Below, piece by piece: positions 36,350 to 48,639 of a stretch of DNA of 64,000 nucleotides. The position numbers and the translations under genes were made by a program. Positions within the stretch are counted from its first letter, which is position 1, and each line of letters opens with the position of its first letter. The notes under the pieces are model-generated. The model was not told where the DNA came from. It saw nothing but the letters and a program-made list of their open reading frames with translations, and did not search any database. Where the stretch lies: assembly GCF_000003815.2 (NCBI RefSeq), contig NW_023365730.1, positions 339,512 to 403,511 of the forward strand, written 5' to 3'. Source of the stretch: Branchiostoma floridae. Lineage: Eukaryota > Chordata > Leptocardii > Amphioxiformes > Branchiostomatidae.

Positions 36350-36710
36350 TATGGTAGAGTGGACTCATTCCTCAGCTAACCGACATCCATCGCACCGAAG
36401 TCATCCCTCAGTAAGACATCAGGAGCCGCAAGTTTTGAACTTTTATTCAGCCTGTAGGCCAAACCGGTTTCATTGCGTACAACTTCTTTAGTGACTAGAG
36501 GCTAAATGTTCCTGAAGCTCGCACTTACATAACTGTCTAGTGCATAATGCCCTGGTATCTATCCAGTGCATACCGACCTAGTACATGGTGCCCTAGATAA
36601 TAAGGGTATTGGGGTATGACCTTACTTGACCCAACCAATATTCATATATTGTACAATTTATCCAAGCCCTCTCGATTTATACTGGACTTCTTCTTAGCCG
36701 CCCCCCCCCC

Positions 36711-36935
36711 AACACAAACGCACACACACACAAACGTACACACATACACAAACACCAAAGCACACACACATAAACACATACACACACACAAGCATAGCCA
36801 CACATACACAATCACACACACACACACACACAAGCATACACACACATACACAATCACACACACACACACAAGCACACACACACACATACACAAGCACACA
36901 CACACACACAAACACACACACAAACGCTACCGAAA
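36711..36935. repeat. CA-rich microsatellite
   Basis: Imperfect (CA)n with CATACA and CAAG interruptions. All long frames across it are low-complexity. Confidence 0.95.
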
Positions 36936-36993
36936 ACACAACCTTCTTAGCAAAGGTAAAAAAACTCCTGCAGGCCGATTTGAACATCTCATG

Positions 36994-37018
36994 AGTAACG
37001 CTAGTTCACTTAGATAAA
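36994..37018. mobile_element. Solo end of the TAACGCTRGTTCAC MITE
   Basis: GTAACGCTAGTTCACTTAGA matches only the first 15 or so bases of the family, with no partner arm nearby. Confidence 0.4.
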
Positions 37019-37311
37019 CCCATGAAGGCGGATTGTGACTGATTTGGGAATGCGGGGAGTTGTATCTCCCTCTGGCGGTGCAAGCCTCTGTACGAATACC
37101 GGACAGGCCGACACGCGAGGCACTGTGTTCGACGAACATCAAACCGACATCATCTTGGCTAAACTATGCATCCGTTCCTGGAAAGAGAAGTGAAAAGTCA
37201 AGGTTCAGCTCACAGACGAGCTACTTTTCCACGGGTTGTGTTCCCTGACTCGTGACAGAGAAGATGGCACAATGTAGCATATTTACAAGTTCATTGTACT
37301 TACTATGGGAA

Positions 37312-37423
37312 TACTCCAAGCAGAGGTTGGTGTGAAAAAATCGTGACCTTTTCCTTTCATCGGATGAAAGGAAAAACGGATGAAAGGTCACGATTTGTCC
37401 CACCAACCTCTGCTTGGAGAGTA
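37312..37423. mobile_element. Foldback MITE with CTCCAAGCAGAGG ends, element 1
   Basis: The arms pair over about 50 bp: CCAAGCAGAGGTTGGTG with CACCAACCTCTGCTTGG, and ATCGTGACCTTT with AAAGGTCACGAT. Total length is 112 bp. The flanks CTATGGGAA and CTTGGGAA may be a decayed target duplication. Confidence 0.85.
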
Positions 37424-37624
37424 CTTGGGAAATCCCTCTTCCTCTTTTCGACAAGGGGAACCTCTACCAGATGGGCCATGGAATTCAGCTTTTCATCTTT
37501 TCAATTCATAGGAAGCCCAAAATGTTACCACTTTCAAGTCTCATCAAAACCTACCTCAATACCGAATATCAATACAATTCATCCAGGTGTTCTTGAGTTA
37601 TGTTGGTTGTCCTTTTATCCCTAA

Positions 37625-37648
37625 CACACACACACACACACACAAACG
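37625..37648. repeat. (CA)n microsatellite
   Basis: About twelve CA units, followed by CAAACGCTACCGA and AACCTTCTTA.CAAA, which also follow the CA tract at 36.9 kb, so the two tracts share an origin. Confidence 0.9.
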
Positions 37649-38362
37649 CTACCGACAACATAACCTTCTTATCAAAAATGAAAAAGGCAAATGTTTCATG
37701 ACCGGGGACAGTGAAACTTCCCAAACTATGCCGCAGCCGTGCTAAAGCAGTTAGTCTATGCCCGGGAGGAAATTATCGTGCAGAACTCGTGCAGATCCAT
37801 CCGACTCCGCTACAGGGCCTGGCACTCTGTCACTGTCTGGATGTGGGACATACCTCAGCACTGAGTCTGGCCTTCCGCAGGAGGACGAAAGGTCACATAT
37901 GTATTACAGGGTGATGGTTTTCTGAGGCTTATGTCATAATTCCAAACCCAGGGCCCGGCGTTCGGAAACGAAAAAATATGATAGTACAAGCTTTATTGAC
38001 ACGACAAAATGTACAGTGACTTTTGTATGGTCAACTATAAACTGACATAAAAGGCAACAAGACACAGAACGTACAAAAAATAGTTATGAGGCCCCGGTTT
38101 GGAAGTGTGAAGTAGGCCTTGAAAATAAGCACACAAGATAGCAGATACATTAAGATAATCTTTAAGTTAGTTAATTATATACATTGCAGGTGCAACTTCT
38201 TCTAGAGCCTTGGTATTAAATTCAGATGTTAAATCCATCACAGCACAGTATATACACGTACTAAAATGCCTACTCATGCAAAAGGCGGCAGGAAAAGGGA
38301 TGACCTATAAAACTCATACTCAGCCACCCCCGCCCTAGCCCTAACCTACAACCGATGGAATA

Positions 38363-38690
38363 GGAACGTGGAACTTGACTGGGCGGGACGGAAAAAGGCT
38401 TCGCAGTTTGACGAATCCCCGCTGGTAGTTGATAGAGTAAAAGTTAAAGAGGAATTTTTGCCCACAGTAGATCTAGCAGATTGTTGGAGGTACCACATAC
38501 ATCTATGTGGGCAATATCTGAACAAGAGGAACGTGTAACGTGATTGGACGGGACGGAAAATCGCTTTGCAGTTTGACGAATCTCGGCTGGTAGTTGGTAG
38601 AGTAAAAAAGTTTATGCGAAATTTTTGCCTGCAGTAATTCTAGCTGACTATTTAAGCTATCACACATGTGGAACTGGAACATCTGAACAA
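38363..38690. repeat. Two tandem copies of a roughly 165-bp unit
   Basis: AGGAACGTG, GGGCGGGACGGAAAA / GGACGGGACGGAAAA, GCAGTTTGACGAATC and GGCTGGTAGTTGGTAGAGTA-like blocks occur twice in register. Confidence 0.85.
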
Positions 38691-39398
38691 TTGTTCTACA
38701 GGCAGAAGTGCTACACAGAGGTAAGTCATGCACTTTTGCTACATTATCTTTTCTCGTTGTGCTCTATGTCAGATGTGTTCTACATATGGCTTAAACGTGT
38801 GAGTTTCTTATATGTATATCATGCTTGGTAGGAACTTAATTGTAGCCTTGTGGAAAAACGTCGACAATACTAAGACGGTAACTGATAATATAGATACAAA
38901 GGGACGGATGCGTTAGTAGTGTACGTGTAGCTATTTATCATGGATGTCGTCCCCCTCTCTCCCTCTTTCTCTCAATCTCTCTCTCTCTCTTTCTGACAGA
39001 AAGATAGATGAATGTAGATAGATAGATAGGTAGACCATAATTCGGTAGTTTTTTTGTGTGTTTTTTTCAGCTTCTTTTTAAATTCACCCATATTATGCAC
39101 AGTGGCCTAAAGGGGAAGTATTGTCCTGAAAGTCTTACTCACAATCTGGCTGAGCGTGGTTCAGTATGTAGTGAAAGGATGTGGGATCCGTTTACCTAAT
39201 AAGGAGTGACATCGGGGATTCCTGGGAATTCCCTGAGCTAAAAATAGCCCTGCCAGGTGCCCCACTTCCGGGCAGCGGTCTGAGTCACTTCCTGTGAGGG
39301 GTTCCTGGTGCCGGGTAGTACTCTCCAAGCAGAGGTTAGGCTCCGGCTGCTTGTTACCTCCATAAAAAAAAGAGGTTATATGTTTTGGTTGGTCTGTG

Positions 39399-39430
<32 letters not shown>

Positions 39431-39607
39431 GGGTGGGGGGGGGGGGTCACGGTGAGTGTGTGTGTATGTGGGTGTGCGTGTGGGTGTGTGTACATTTCGG
39501 CGAATGCACGCCATGTTATTTCTATCTGTTGAGTTGGTAGAGTTAACTAAGAATGAAATTCTACATGAGAGCTTAAGTTTGTCTTTTGCCTTGCTAGACA
39601 CTGAATT

Positions 39608-39707
39608 NNNNNNNNNNNNNNNNNNNNNNNNNNNNNNNNNNNNNNNNNNNNNNNNNNNNNNNNNNNNNNNNNNNNNNNNNNNNNNNNNNNNNNNNNNNNN
39701 NNNNNNN
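39608..39707. other. Assembly gap, 100 N
   Basis: Exactly 100 N, the usual placeholder for a gap of unknown size. Frames that cross it are meaningless. Confidence 0.99.
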
Positions 39708-39759
39708 AAAAAAAAAAAAAAAAACAAAAAAACAAACAAAAGAAAAAAAAAAAAAAAAA

Positions 39760-39790
<31 letters not shown>

Positions 39791-39859
39791 AAAAAAAAAA
39801 AAACAAAAAAACAACCACAAAACCAAAAAAATAACAAAAAAAAAACAAAGAAAAACAAC

Positions 39860-39911
<52 letters not shown>
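39708..39911. repeat. A-rich tract followed by (CA)n
   Basis: About 155 bp of A with scattered C and G, then about 23 CA units. It could be a poly(A) tail of a retrocopy or simple-sequence expansion. Confidence 0.95.
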
Positions 39912-39915
<4 letters not shown>

Positions 39916-40299
39916 CACACCTAAAAAGTTTTTTTTTTAAACCGCCAGAGTCAAACCTCTGCTTGGAGAGTACTGGCTGCTGGCGTCGGCGCCTCTGTCA
40001 GATGCGTCATGGTGTCATCTCCGAGCAGATGTCGGGAGCAAAAATGGTTCAGGCTGCCCCCTCCGCCGTTTTTTGTTCTTTTTTTCCCTTTCATATTTCT
40101 CTTCATTCCCAACGCTTCTTCTTGTCACTTTTCACTCTCATTTAAACTCTCATTCATTCATTCACCCACTAACTGTCTCACTGACTCACTCATCCATTCA
40201 GGAAGCCACCCACCTATTCATCTACATCCACGCACTGATTCACAAATTTTGCCCTGTGGTGTTTCTTGGAAAATTAAGACACAGCTGGAACTAAAGAAT

Positions 40300-40990
40300 T
40301 CCTCGCGTGGTTGACCGACGTCTCGGCTTGTTTGTTACCAGGAACAAGCTGCCGCTGGAATCCCCCTACAGCAAAGACGGAATTCAATACACTGTTAACC
40401 TGACAATGCTTAATACAGACTTTATCTGTTCTACAACTAAAAACATTCCCTTCCAATCAACTTTCTGACGCGATCGCTTTAGTCACGTGACTTTTTTGCA
40501 CGTCAACAGTGGGTCAAAGGTAGATGTAAATTTATATCACCCCCGTCCCGGTCGAGAGAAGATCCGTGCGTCCTGATGAATTTTCTTTAGTCACAGCTGG
40601 AATCAGACAATTCCGTAAGTTTTTCGTCGACATCTCGGTACGTTTGTGCACAGGAACATACTGCCACTAGAATACTTCTACTGCAAGGGTGATATTCAGC
40701 AAGCAGTCAATGGGGACTTAAACTGTTCTCCAAATCAAAACACTTAAGATTACTCTAGTCACGTGACGTTCTTGCATATGTGACGTCAGCAATGGGTCAA
40801 AGGTTAATGCAAATCTATATCACCCCCCGTCCCGGTCGAGAAAAGGTCGGTGCGTTCTGATGAACGTCCTTTAAGGCGAACTAGGATTTAGAAAATTCCG
40901 TAAATTGTTGGCCGACGTATCGGTACGTTTGTGAAAAGGGACATACAGCCGGTGGGATCCCCTGCAACACGTGGTATGCAACACGATCTA
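40300..40990. repeat. Tandem repeat, about 280-310-bp unit, 2.3 copies, with E-box, CRE and DR1-like motifs
   Basis: Both full units share GACATCTCGG, GGAACA..CTGCC, GTCACGTGAC (40482 and 40758), GGGTCAAAGGT (40511 and 40794), ATATCACCCCC and TCCCGGTCGAGA. TGACGTCA is present in the second (40781). A third partial unit starts near 40890. Confidence 0.88.
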
Positions 40991-42514
40991 AACACCTGTT
41001 AACTTGAAGTCTAACGTCACATTTTCATGCCGCGGCCAGACCAAGCTGTTGGCGGAAACGTAAAAAGTAATAAAGTTTATACCAATAAATATGTACAAGG
41101 CATGCTGTTATTAGGTATTTTTGTTCTGTTTTGTATATTTTTGTCTTTTTTATCGTACTTTTCGTTCCCCGAAAGCTACCCGGCTGAGCCCCAGTTTTGA
41201 CGAAGGCCTAAGACATGTGATGTCTCTAGACATAGGTTGGCGTAGGGCCAGACTGCATTTCAACCCTGAATTGATAGTCGTCGCTTTTCCCTGATAGAGC
41301 ACTGAGCCGAAATGAAAACGGCTACATGAACTTTAGTTTATAACGGTGGGTGATCTAAAAGGAATGTATCTAAAGGAGCACTACGTCAGCAATGACGTAG
41401 GCTAAGCCTTGAGTGACGGTCAGTGACACACAGAGACTCCTGGATTACGTAATACATGTATCTCACTGACACGTTGGCGGTGGCGCTTCGTCTTAAATGC
41501 AATTTGCGTTACCCCTGACTTCATAATATCAGGCAATACGTACCAAAATTACTTCAGACGACATGATACTGCTTCACCAGGCGATAAGATATTCGTTTTT
41601 ATCGGTGAAATTCGTAATGAGCCAAATCGTTCGCCCTTCGTGAGGTCGCCAACGTGCAGCAACTTCAATGAGATAGCCTCGTAACTTCAAAGTCAGTCAA
41701 AAAGCACAATTTAAAATGAACCGTTCTTATCCTCAGTTGGGATAGGGATACCTTTATCACAACTCTATTACATTTCACAAACCACAACATGCAGGGGAAG
41801 AAAACAATATGTTTCACACCCTGAATTGTTATAGTTTGTTACAAATTATTAATCAATTAGAAACATACTACAAACACATACTGTACAAAATACAAGGAGA
41901 CTGCTTGCATCGCAATGATAAGGCGAGGAAATATACAAGAGTGGCTCAAACGTTAAAGATAAGGTCGATTAAGGACAGATGTGTTGAAATCTCATTTAAC
42001 CTTTTCCCACGAGGACAAGTGCAAACAGCTGCGTGAACTTGATACTCGATCTGTGATGGGAAGCGACTTGCCAGGGCTAGTACGTGGTTCAGTTTGATCT
42101 TTGGTCAGGTCGGTTAGAACTCGAGCTACACTGTATCACACCACCTGTTAGGTACGTCATGATGACGTCAGGGTGATGTCAGTTCAGGCGTCATACGGTG
42201 GTAATGAATGCAATTTTTGACAGCGTTGGATATTTACTGGGATCGTGTTCTAGTCAGCAAGGAGGGTGGCAAAATGGGTGATGATCAAATCATAATTATA
42301 TAGCCTAAATATATCTTAGGTGTGTCATACTGAAAGGTGTATATAATTATAGTCTTAACAATTTGCGCAGCTGCTAATAATCCGCTTTTTTGCGGGCTCA
42401 GCTTTACCAAAGATGATGATGATGATTCCCAGTTGAGACGTATAGTATGGTGTATAACATGCTAGAACAACCACCTGTCACCTTAACAATATCTGTCGTC
42501 TTCCTCATCGATAA

Positions 42515-42600
42515 TCATCGCATAGTGCACTAGGGAAGACGATAGAGGGTTGTCGAAACGTTCGCCGAATCAAATAATGAAGAAGACTGTGTTTCATTGA
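42515..42600 (+). mobile_element. Second retroelement-end-type hairpin
   Basis: GAAGACGATAGAGGGTTGTC then GAAACGTTCG gives a GACGA..TTGTC stem next to a GAAACG block, the same arrangement as at 28674. No adjacent reverse transcriptase. Confidence 0.35.
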
Positions 42601-42779
42601 TCTCCCAATCTGATGTGTGTGAATAAGTGTTTCTGTGTGTACTGCTAAACCTCGTGTCTTAGAGTAACAATTATAGAGTTGTGTGTCTGCCGCTGTCGCT
42701 GGGTTCTGTTTTTGTTATCTCCTTTATTTCAGCTCGATTGCCACCTGTTAATGTTGTCGCAAGCCATGCCCAACAAGCC

Positions 42780-42974
42780 TACTCTCCAAGCAGAGGTTAG
42801 GCTCCGGATGTTTTTAACGTCTTTTAGTCGTTTTTATCGGGCTTTCTATTTTGTATTTTATCTTGCTGTGTCAGCGTACTTCAAGAAAAATGACAAAATA
42901 GACAACCCGATAAAAAACGACTAAAAGAACAACGCTTTAAAAACAGCCGGAGCCTAACCTCTGCTTGGAGAGTA
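42780..42974. mobile_element. Foldback MITE, element 3, with 9-bp target duplication
   Basis: 195 bp bounded by TACTCTCC and GGAGAGTA. The arms pair over about 80 bp (AAGCAGAGGTTAGGCTCCGG, GTCTTTTAGTCGTTTTTATC and their complements). CAACAAGCC lies immediately outside both ends, a 9-bp direct repeat. Nine bases fits Mutator-like insertion, eight fits hAT; see the variant at 50481. Confidence 0.93.
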
Positions 42975-43035
42975 CAACAAGCCCCGTTCTTTACCTCATC
43001 TTGTCAACCAGTCTAAAGGGATTATAGCATTATAG

Positions 43036-43066
43036 CAAGGAGGTTATATCAGATATAACCTCCTTG
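43036..43066. mobile_element. Tiny palindromic element
   Basis: CAAGGAGGTTATAT and ATATAACCTCCTTG are perfect complements around a 3-base loop. ATTATAG stands on both sides and may be a target duplication. Confidence 0.6.
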
Positions 43067-43718
43067 ATTATAGTGTTCCTCATTTGGTCATCGCAACACA
43101 ATTTAGAGCTTTCGTGGACATGCGGGTCTGCCGACCATCAACATTAATCTTGTTGTTTTACTGAAATATACGTTTACCATTTGAGTTAATCATGTGTATT
43201 CAATGAGAAGTGTAAATGTATGTACATGCATGTGTTGGCACCCAATATCACCTAAGCTGTCTGGCCTGGGTTTGCCATGTATTGCATTTTCTGCAATCTC
43301 AATAAATGAGCATACTTCTCGGAATGGAAATAGACTTCTCGAAAAATGAATCCACTTCCTGCATTTCGTAATGCCTGCATGTCCACTCTAGCCTCCAAAA
43401 CAGGCCTAGGATTCGTTGCAGGACTTCATTTTTTTTGCTTTTTTCCAACCCATTTTCTTACTGTTTATAATTTTTCAGACCGGACGGTTATTAAAACCCT
43501 AGTCGTAATCAGAAAACTGACATATGATGAGGCAATAACAGATTATAAGCAATGAAAGGTCCATTGATGAAGCCCGAAAGAGTGGTTAGATGACCTCACT
43601 GTTTCAGAGCGAAGGTCGTTTGGAAAACATTTAGTCAGCAGAATGCTTTTAGGCACGAGTCATATGCCGGTTTACTTACTGGTTAGGTAACCCCAGCATG
43701 CCTCCGTATCCTCTCCCC

Positions 43719-43753
43719 CCATTGGCCGTTGCTATGTACCGTTGCTACGCAAC
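43719..43753. promoter_or_regulatory. CCAAT box next to two X-box-like motifs
   Basis: CCATTGG (reverse CCAAT, NF-Y type) at 43719, then GTTGCTATGTAC at 43728 and the near-palindrome GTTGCTACGCAAC at 43741, a good match to the RFX X-box consensus. RFX plus NF-Y pairs are known from ciliary and MHC class II promoters. No gene start is established downstream; a 16-codon hydrophobic frame at about 43815 and a short frame at 44010 are not convincing. Confidence 0.45.
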
Positions 43754-44941
43754 CTGCATGTGTGAGATTGATTGACTTGATACGGGCCTCTTCGGGCCCG
43801 AGAGCAATTCGGTAATGGCGTCTCTTCTATCATTCCTTGTAGTTCTCCTAAATTACTCCTTTTAAAGGCAACTTTTTTGCATGTACTTAATGCTGTGTGT
43901 AGTTTAATGTACTTAAGATAAAATAGGTTTATTGTTTTTGAGTATTGTAGCATTGCTTTGTCTGTCCAGAAAATTCTGGACTCCGATGTTGTTTGTGCGA
44001 TTGTTCAGCATGGCGGGTCTAAAGATCATTGGTGACGAAATGGCAAAAGTCGCGTGCTGGGCGAGAGTTTGCGGTCGCGCGAAAGTGTGCGAGCTTGTAA
44101 CATTTGACGTTGAGTAATCGTCGCATTGCACGTATACTTGCTTGTGTAATAGCTAACCCGTCAATGTGGACATATAACTTGGTAGTTGAATCACAATGCA
44201 GTGCCAATACAGCATTGGAAATGTGTCACGCCCAGCTGTTTAACAATGAAGCTTGCGCGTGCCAGCAGTTTTCGGGGCTTTGTAGAGTTATTTTACGATT
44301 GAAACTACGGTGTTGTAGACATGTTTAGTTTTTTTTTTGTGTGTGTGTTTTCGTTGATGTGTTCACAAAAGCTTTATGTAAGACTAGACAGACAAAGAAA
44401 GCGTGGACTTGTAAATTCTGCATCAGTTTGTACTTTAGGACTTACTTTACAAGGGCTTTTTGCACTAGTTCCAACAAAGAACTGAGTGCAGATTACCATT
44501 TTGGAAATATGCTAAACGTGTCCTCTATGATGTTTGTCTCAAAGGGTACTGAAACACACACTTAATGAAGATGAATTACAATACTCTACTCTAACTCTAT
44601 AGTCACAAGTTCGTTAGCTTCTGAGTTTTTCACAGCTTTTACAAGCATTTCTTGGGATAATACGTGCGGTAGTTTAAGTAGCAAAACGTCTTTGGACATT
44701 ACAATAGGTCAGTTCTTAGTAAGACCCCTGTGATTTTTTTCACGCTTACTTTCTGCACTCCTTCCAATCAGCTGTTCTGAAAAAATATTTGCTCGTGGCC
44801 GTTGTTCAACAGACCTGTCAATCATGGGGAGCCCGCAGATGACCTTTGTATTACTTATTGTGTTCTGAGCCGGACTGTTCCATTGGGAAGATTAAAGGGG
44901 TAGCTTTTGATAGAAATTGCCATAAGTTGCTTTTTTTTTTG

Positions 44942-45062
44942 TAGCTTTGTCATTTGAAGTAATAAGAGAGTTATAAAATGACACTTTGCGATGGGGTCGT
45001 TCTCAACATTATTTCTTTAAATAGCTTTGTCATTTGAAGTAACAAGAATGTTATAAAATGTG
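44942..45062. repeat. Short tandem duplication
   Basis: TAGCTTTGTCATTTGAAGTA followed by A.AAGA..GTTATAAAATG occurs at about 44942 and 45023. Confidence 0.85.
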
Positions 45063-46214
45063 ATAGAAGGACTACAACACATTTTTCTTATCGCTTTGAG
45101 AAATTTTATCTTATCCCTTTCATGCGCACTGTCTTCGGCAGCTTTAGTATTGCCTCATCCAAAGTTAAATAGTAAAGCCCACTTTGTCCTCGGCAACCAT
45201 TTTCCCCAGTCCTTTTGAATGGTTGCTGAATCCAGCTTTGACTGTGCGATACATTTTCGATACACTTCTACAGCACATTGATGAGTGAACTAACACCGCC
45301 CTCAGTTTGCTCAAGGTGCTATAGTAGACCTCGTCTGTGGTTTGTCCTGTTGAATATTATACGCCAGAAAATGTATCCATCTAACTGATTTATTTTTCTG
45401 TTCTCTCCTCAAATTGCAATAATATTAGTACGGCTGGATACCAAGCTTTGTCTTACTACAAATATGACCGGATCCTAAGGGACGCTACCCTCCCATTCCC
45501 TTTGTAAGGGCAATGGATGCTGGACCAACTCAGTGTTGATGGTTAACGAAGTTACATAATCTTTCGTCCTTGCCCTCAGTCTGTAATAGACTTTGGTCAG
45601 TAGCACGCCGGGCAGTCGACCAGAAAAATGAAGCAACTAACAGTAGGTAAATATACTAACAGTGGTTACGGCCTAGCACTGGGGTAAAATGTACCCCAAA
45701 ATAAGATTCATCATAAAAGCTGTGTAAATGCGTAAAACAAATCAATTTCTGTGTGTACAGAAGCAACCCGCTTTATAGCAAAAACTAAAATATGACAGAA
45801 AAAGCGACGATGGCATTGAGAATACTACTAGTACCAACAGCGTAGCATTGGGGTAGAAATCTGCTACATTCGTACGGATGAGTAATAGATATGCAAGCAA
45901 CGCAATCCCCCTTGCAATTTTAAAGAAAGTCGACAGGGTACAAAATGATCGTGAATATGGGTTGAAAGTTCAGAGGTTGAAGGTTACAAGAGGAGAAGGT
46001 CGGGTCGATATGTGACCGGATAAAGGTCGCTTTAAAAAGTTTGGTAAATTCTGATTGCCTCAAACATCAACATGTTTGTTCATTAATGTTGACTCACTGT
46101 ACTCTACAAAAAGTAAGGATGCTAGGTATTCTTCGTTCCTTAGACAGTAAAACAAAGAGCACAGATGAAAGCAATGAAAGCAGAGGGGTTAGAGGAACAC
46201 TTGTATCTGACCAA

Positions 46215-46325
46215 ATTCAGTGTCTAGCAAGGCAAAAAGACAAACTTAAGGTCTCATGTAGAATTTCAATCTTTGTTAAGTCTACGGAACCAACAGATAG
46301 AAATGGCATAGCCTCCAATACCCCA
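46215..46325. repeat. Dispersed repeat, inverted relative of 39510-39607
   Basis: AATTCAGTGTCTAGCAAGGC, AAAGACAAACTTAAG and TCTCATGTAGAATTTCA match the complement of 39540-39607; CAACAGATAGAAAT also matches. The copy at 39.6 kb runs into the gap, so this one shows how the missing sequence might continue. Confidence 0.85.
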
Positions 46326-46399
46326 AGAGCACAAGGGTTTCAAAGAAAACTATATTCACGGCTTAAGCTTGTGTCAACCAAAGGATAGAACTCTACTCA

Positions 46400-48000
46400 G
46401 ACAGTAATTTCATGCTCTAACATTAAAGTTAATGTCAGAATTCAATCTGTTGAAAGCCAAGAACCGACGTATTGAGATAGTGTAACCGTGCATACCCCGA
46501 GCGGCCTTGGTTTAGTTGTTTGCACCCTTCTGATACTGGGTCAGAATGTAGTGTTTACTTTGTCAGCCGACAGTTGTGGCTCACACTATAGACGTCGTGG
46601 CCGTCATTGAGAAGGGCTGCAGTCCTTGGGACGGAGGTTGGTCAGCGTCGTTTATAGTTCAAAAGCTTATTATTTTTTGGGAGGTGGGGGTGGGGGGGGA
46701 TATTTGTTTGGTTGGTTTGTCTGTATGAGTGCTGTATTTTTTTTACCATAATGGATTCCTTTGGTACATTCAATACCAATAGATATCAAGATGTCTTTTT
46801 GAAGACGGACGAACGGACTGTTTAGGTCCCGAAGTCATTGTGAATAATTGAAGTCATCTGAGTAACTATGGAAGTTGTTTATCATTTAAATACTCGTTTA
46901 TGGTTCAAAGTCTCTTTACTTCTTGCCTGTTCGCTTTGTCCGCTTGACTGTTGTTTCATTTTTATCATGAATAAATAAAAGTTGAGATATTTGTTTCTTG
47001 GTGCTTTACCAAAAGTAGTTCCTGTGGAATATTACACATATATTCAGATGCCATATATTCATTTACATATATTCAGATGCCTGTCATGAACTTTTAGGGT
47101 TGGGTTTCGTCTTGAAGCATATCAGAAGGTCTAGACTGCAATTACGAAATCACTGTAGACTATAAATATGTCGGAGACGTCATCAATAGATCAAAACTGA
47201 AACGTTAGACGGCTGTATAGGTCATTACATGCGTCATGTCTGAAATCAGTTCCAAATTATCGCCATATGTGTGGAGATAACGATTACGTCAAAGTAATGT
47301 AAACTGTTATATCTTACTGGCAATCCGCCTAGAAGTGTCTCAGCGTTAGCATAGCAACTAAATCTTTCAGATAACATGACTTGCAACCATTGCAACATAG
47401 TTGGCGTAGTTTGCTTTGGTTCATTAGATGATCGTTTGCTTTGTATTCTATCTTACCTTAACTAATTCAATTAGGTATTGTACTGGTTTCGGCTGCAGTA
47501 CAATACACTAGTGACATCATAAATCATTTCGAAAAGCCAGCCCTGGTAAATAAGGACGTAAAAACCATAAACGCCATGTTACATGTACAGGGTGTTGACA
47601 GAATAAAACGTAAAAAAAAAAACAATTCTCCTACTTAGTGCTAGATGTGTGTTTATTAACTTAGAGGTAATTGTTAGGATAATAACCAGGCTAGGGTCTA
47701 CTTTGCTGACCGGTAAAGGCCGGTATATCAGCTAACCGTGTACAAATGTAACTGCGATTCTATGAGTGACAGCTTGGGAGGGTTAGTAGAGTTGATCGAT
47801 GAGGAATGCATTAGCACCAGGGCAGTAAGAATTTACAGTTACTTGTGAGACAGTCTATTTATCTTACCCGCAATGTAACGTCAGGTCATCGACCTGTAGT
47901 TAGACCACCCTGACTTCTGTTTTAATCAGGGCAGTGCACAAATGAAACGGAGTGAAACTGGCTCCTGCAGTTCATAAAAAGTCACCCAAATCTATATCAT
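46400..48000. other. No supported gene
   Basis: A G-rich run lies at 46679-46700 and a short ATATTCAGATGCC pair at about 47041 and 47078. Nothing else stands out. Confidence 0.45.
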
Positions 48001-48639
48001 TTAATATCTGTCCCAAGATCTATATGTGCCAAAATCATGACCATAGCATGCCCAGAACTCGAGATATCAAACAGGCTAAATCAGACTACATTGAATATCA
48101 TTTTCAGTTTTTAGAAAAGAAGAAGAAAACAACATTGCTGTGTACAAGGAATATCCGCTATACATACGCTATACATATCATAATGCACTTAGGAGTCCAA
48201 CTGCCAAGTTTATATTGTAAACCTGAGAAGAGTTCTATATTCCGTACAGACTATAAGCTGCTGATTTAAACCCTAACATAGACATGACCACCCTTGCGAG
48301 CGGCATAGCTAAACCCCAGACATCAGACACTATTTAAATACACGCGCCCCAAACTTAGCGTGTCCGGCCGTATATATAGGTCATCCCGTGATACAGGAGA
48401 GTAGGGGTGAAATGTGGTGAATGTTCGGCGTTCGGCGTATGTACGGACTCCATGGGGGGTAATACTGGCAAATTGTACCCCTTTGTTGCCTTAGTGAAAA
48501 CGAGGGTATTGTTTTCGTGCTGTGTGATTTTTTTTCTATGATACAATGTAGATATTATTTTAAGCGTGTCATTGTGTGTGCACTAGAAGTCAAACTTCAC
48601 TTGCTACACCTCATAGAGAATGACAAAAGATGATGATGA

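Larger units (their letters stand above)
39319..39972. mobile_element. Foldback-family element 2, with microsatellites and assembly gap inside
   Basis: It begins TACTCTCCAAGCAGAGGTTA and ends AACCTCTGCTTGGAGAGTA. The interior holds (GT)n at 39395-39490, part of a dispersed repeat (39510-39607), 100 N, an A-rich tract and (CA)n. The GT and CA tracts are complementary and may have been the cause of the assembly break. It may be a composite of two insertions, since the immediate flanks do not match. Confidence 0.7.

Noticed and set aside
36616-37017. Histidine/threonine-rich and cysteine/valine-rich frames
   Set aside because: Translations of a CA microsatellite.
39161-40145. Long frames across the gap
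   Set aside because: They span 100 N, poly(A) and CA repeats; no meaningful sequence.
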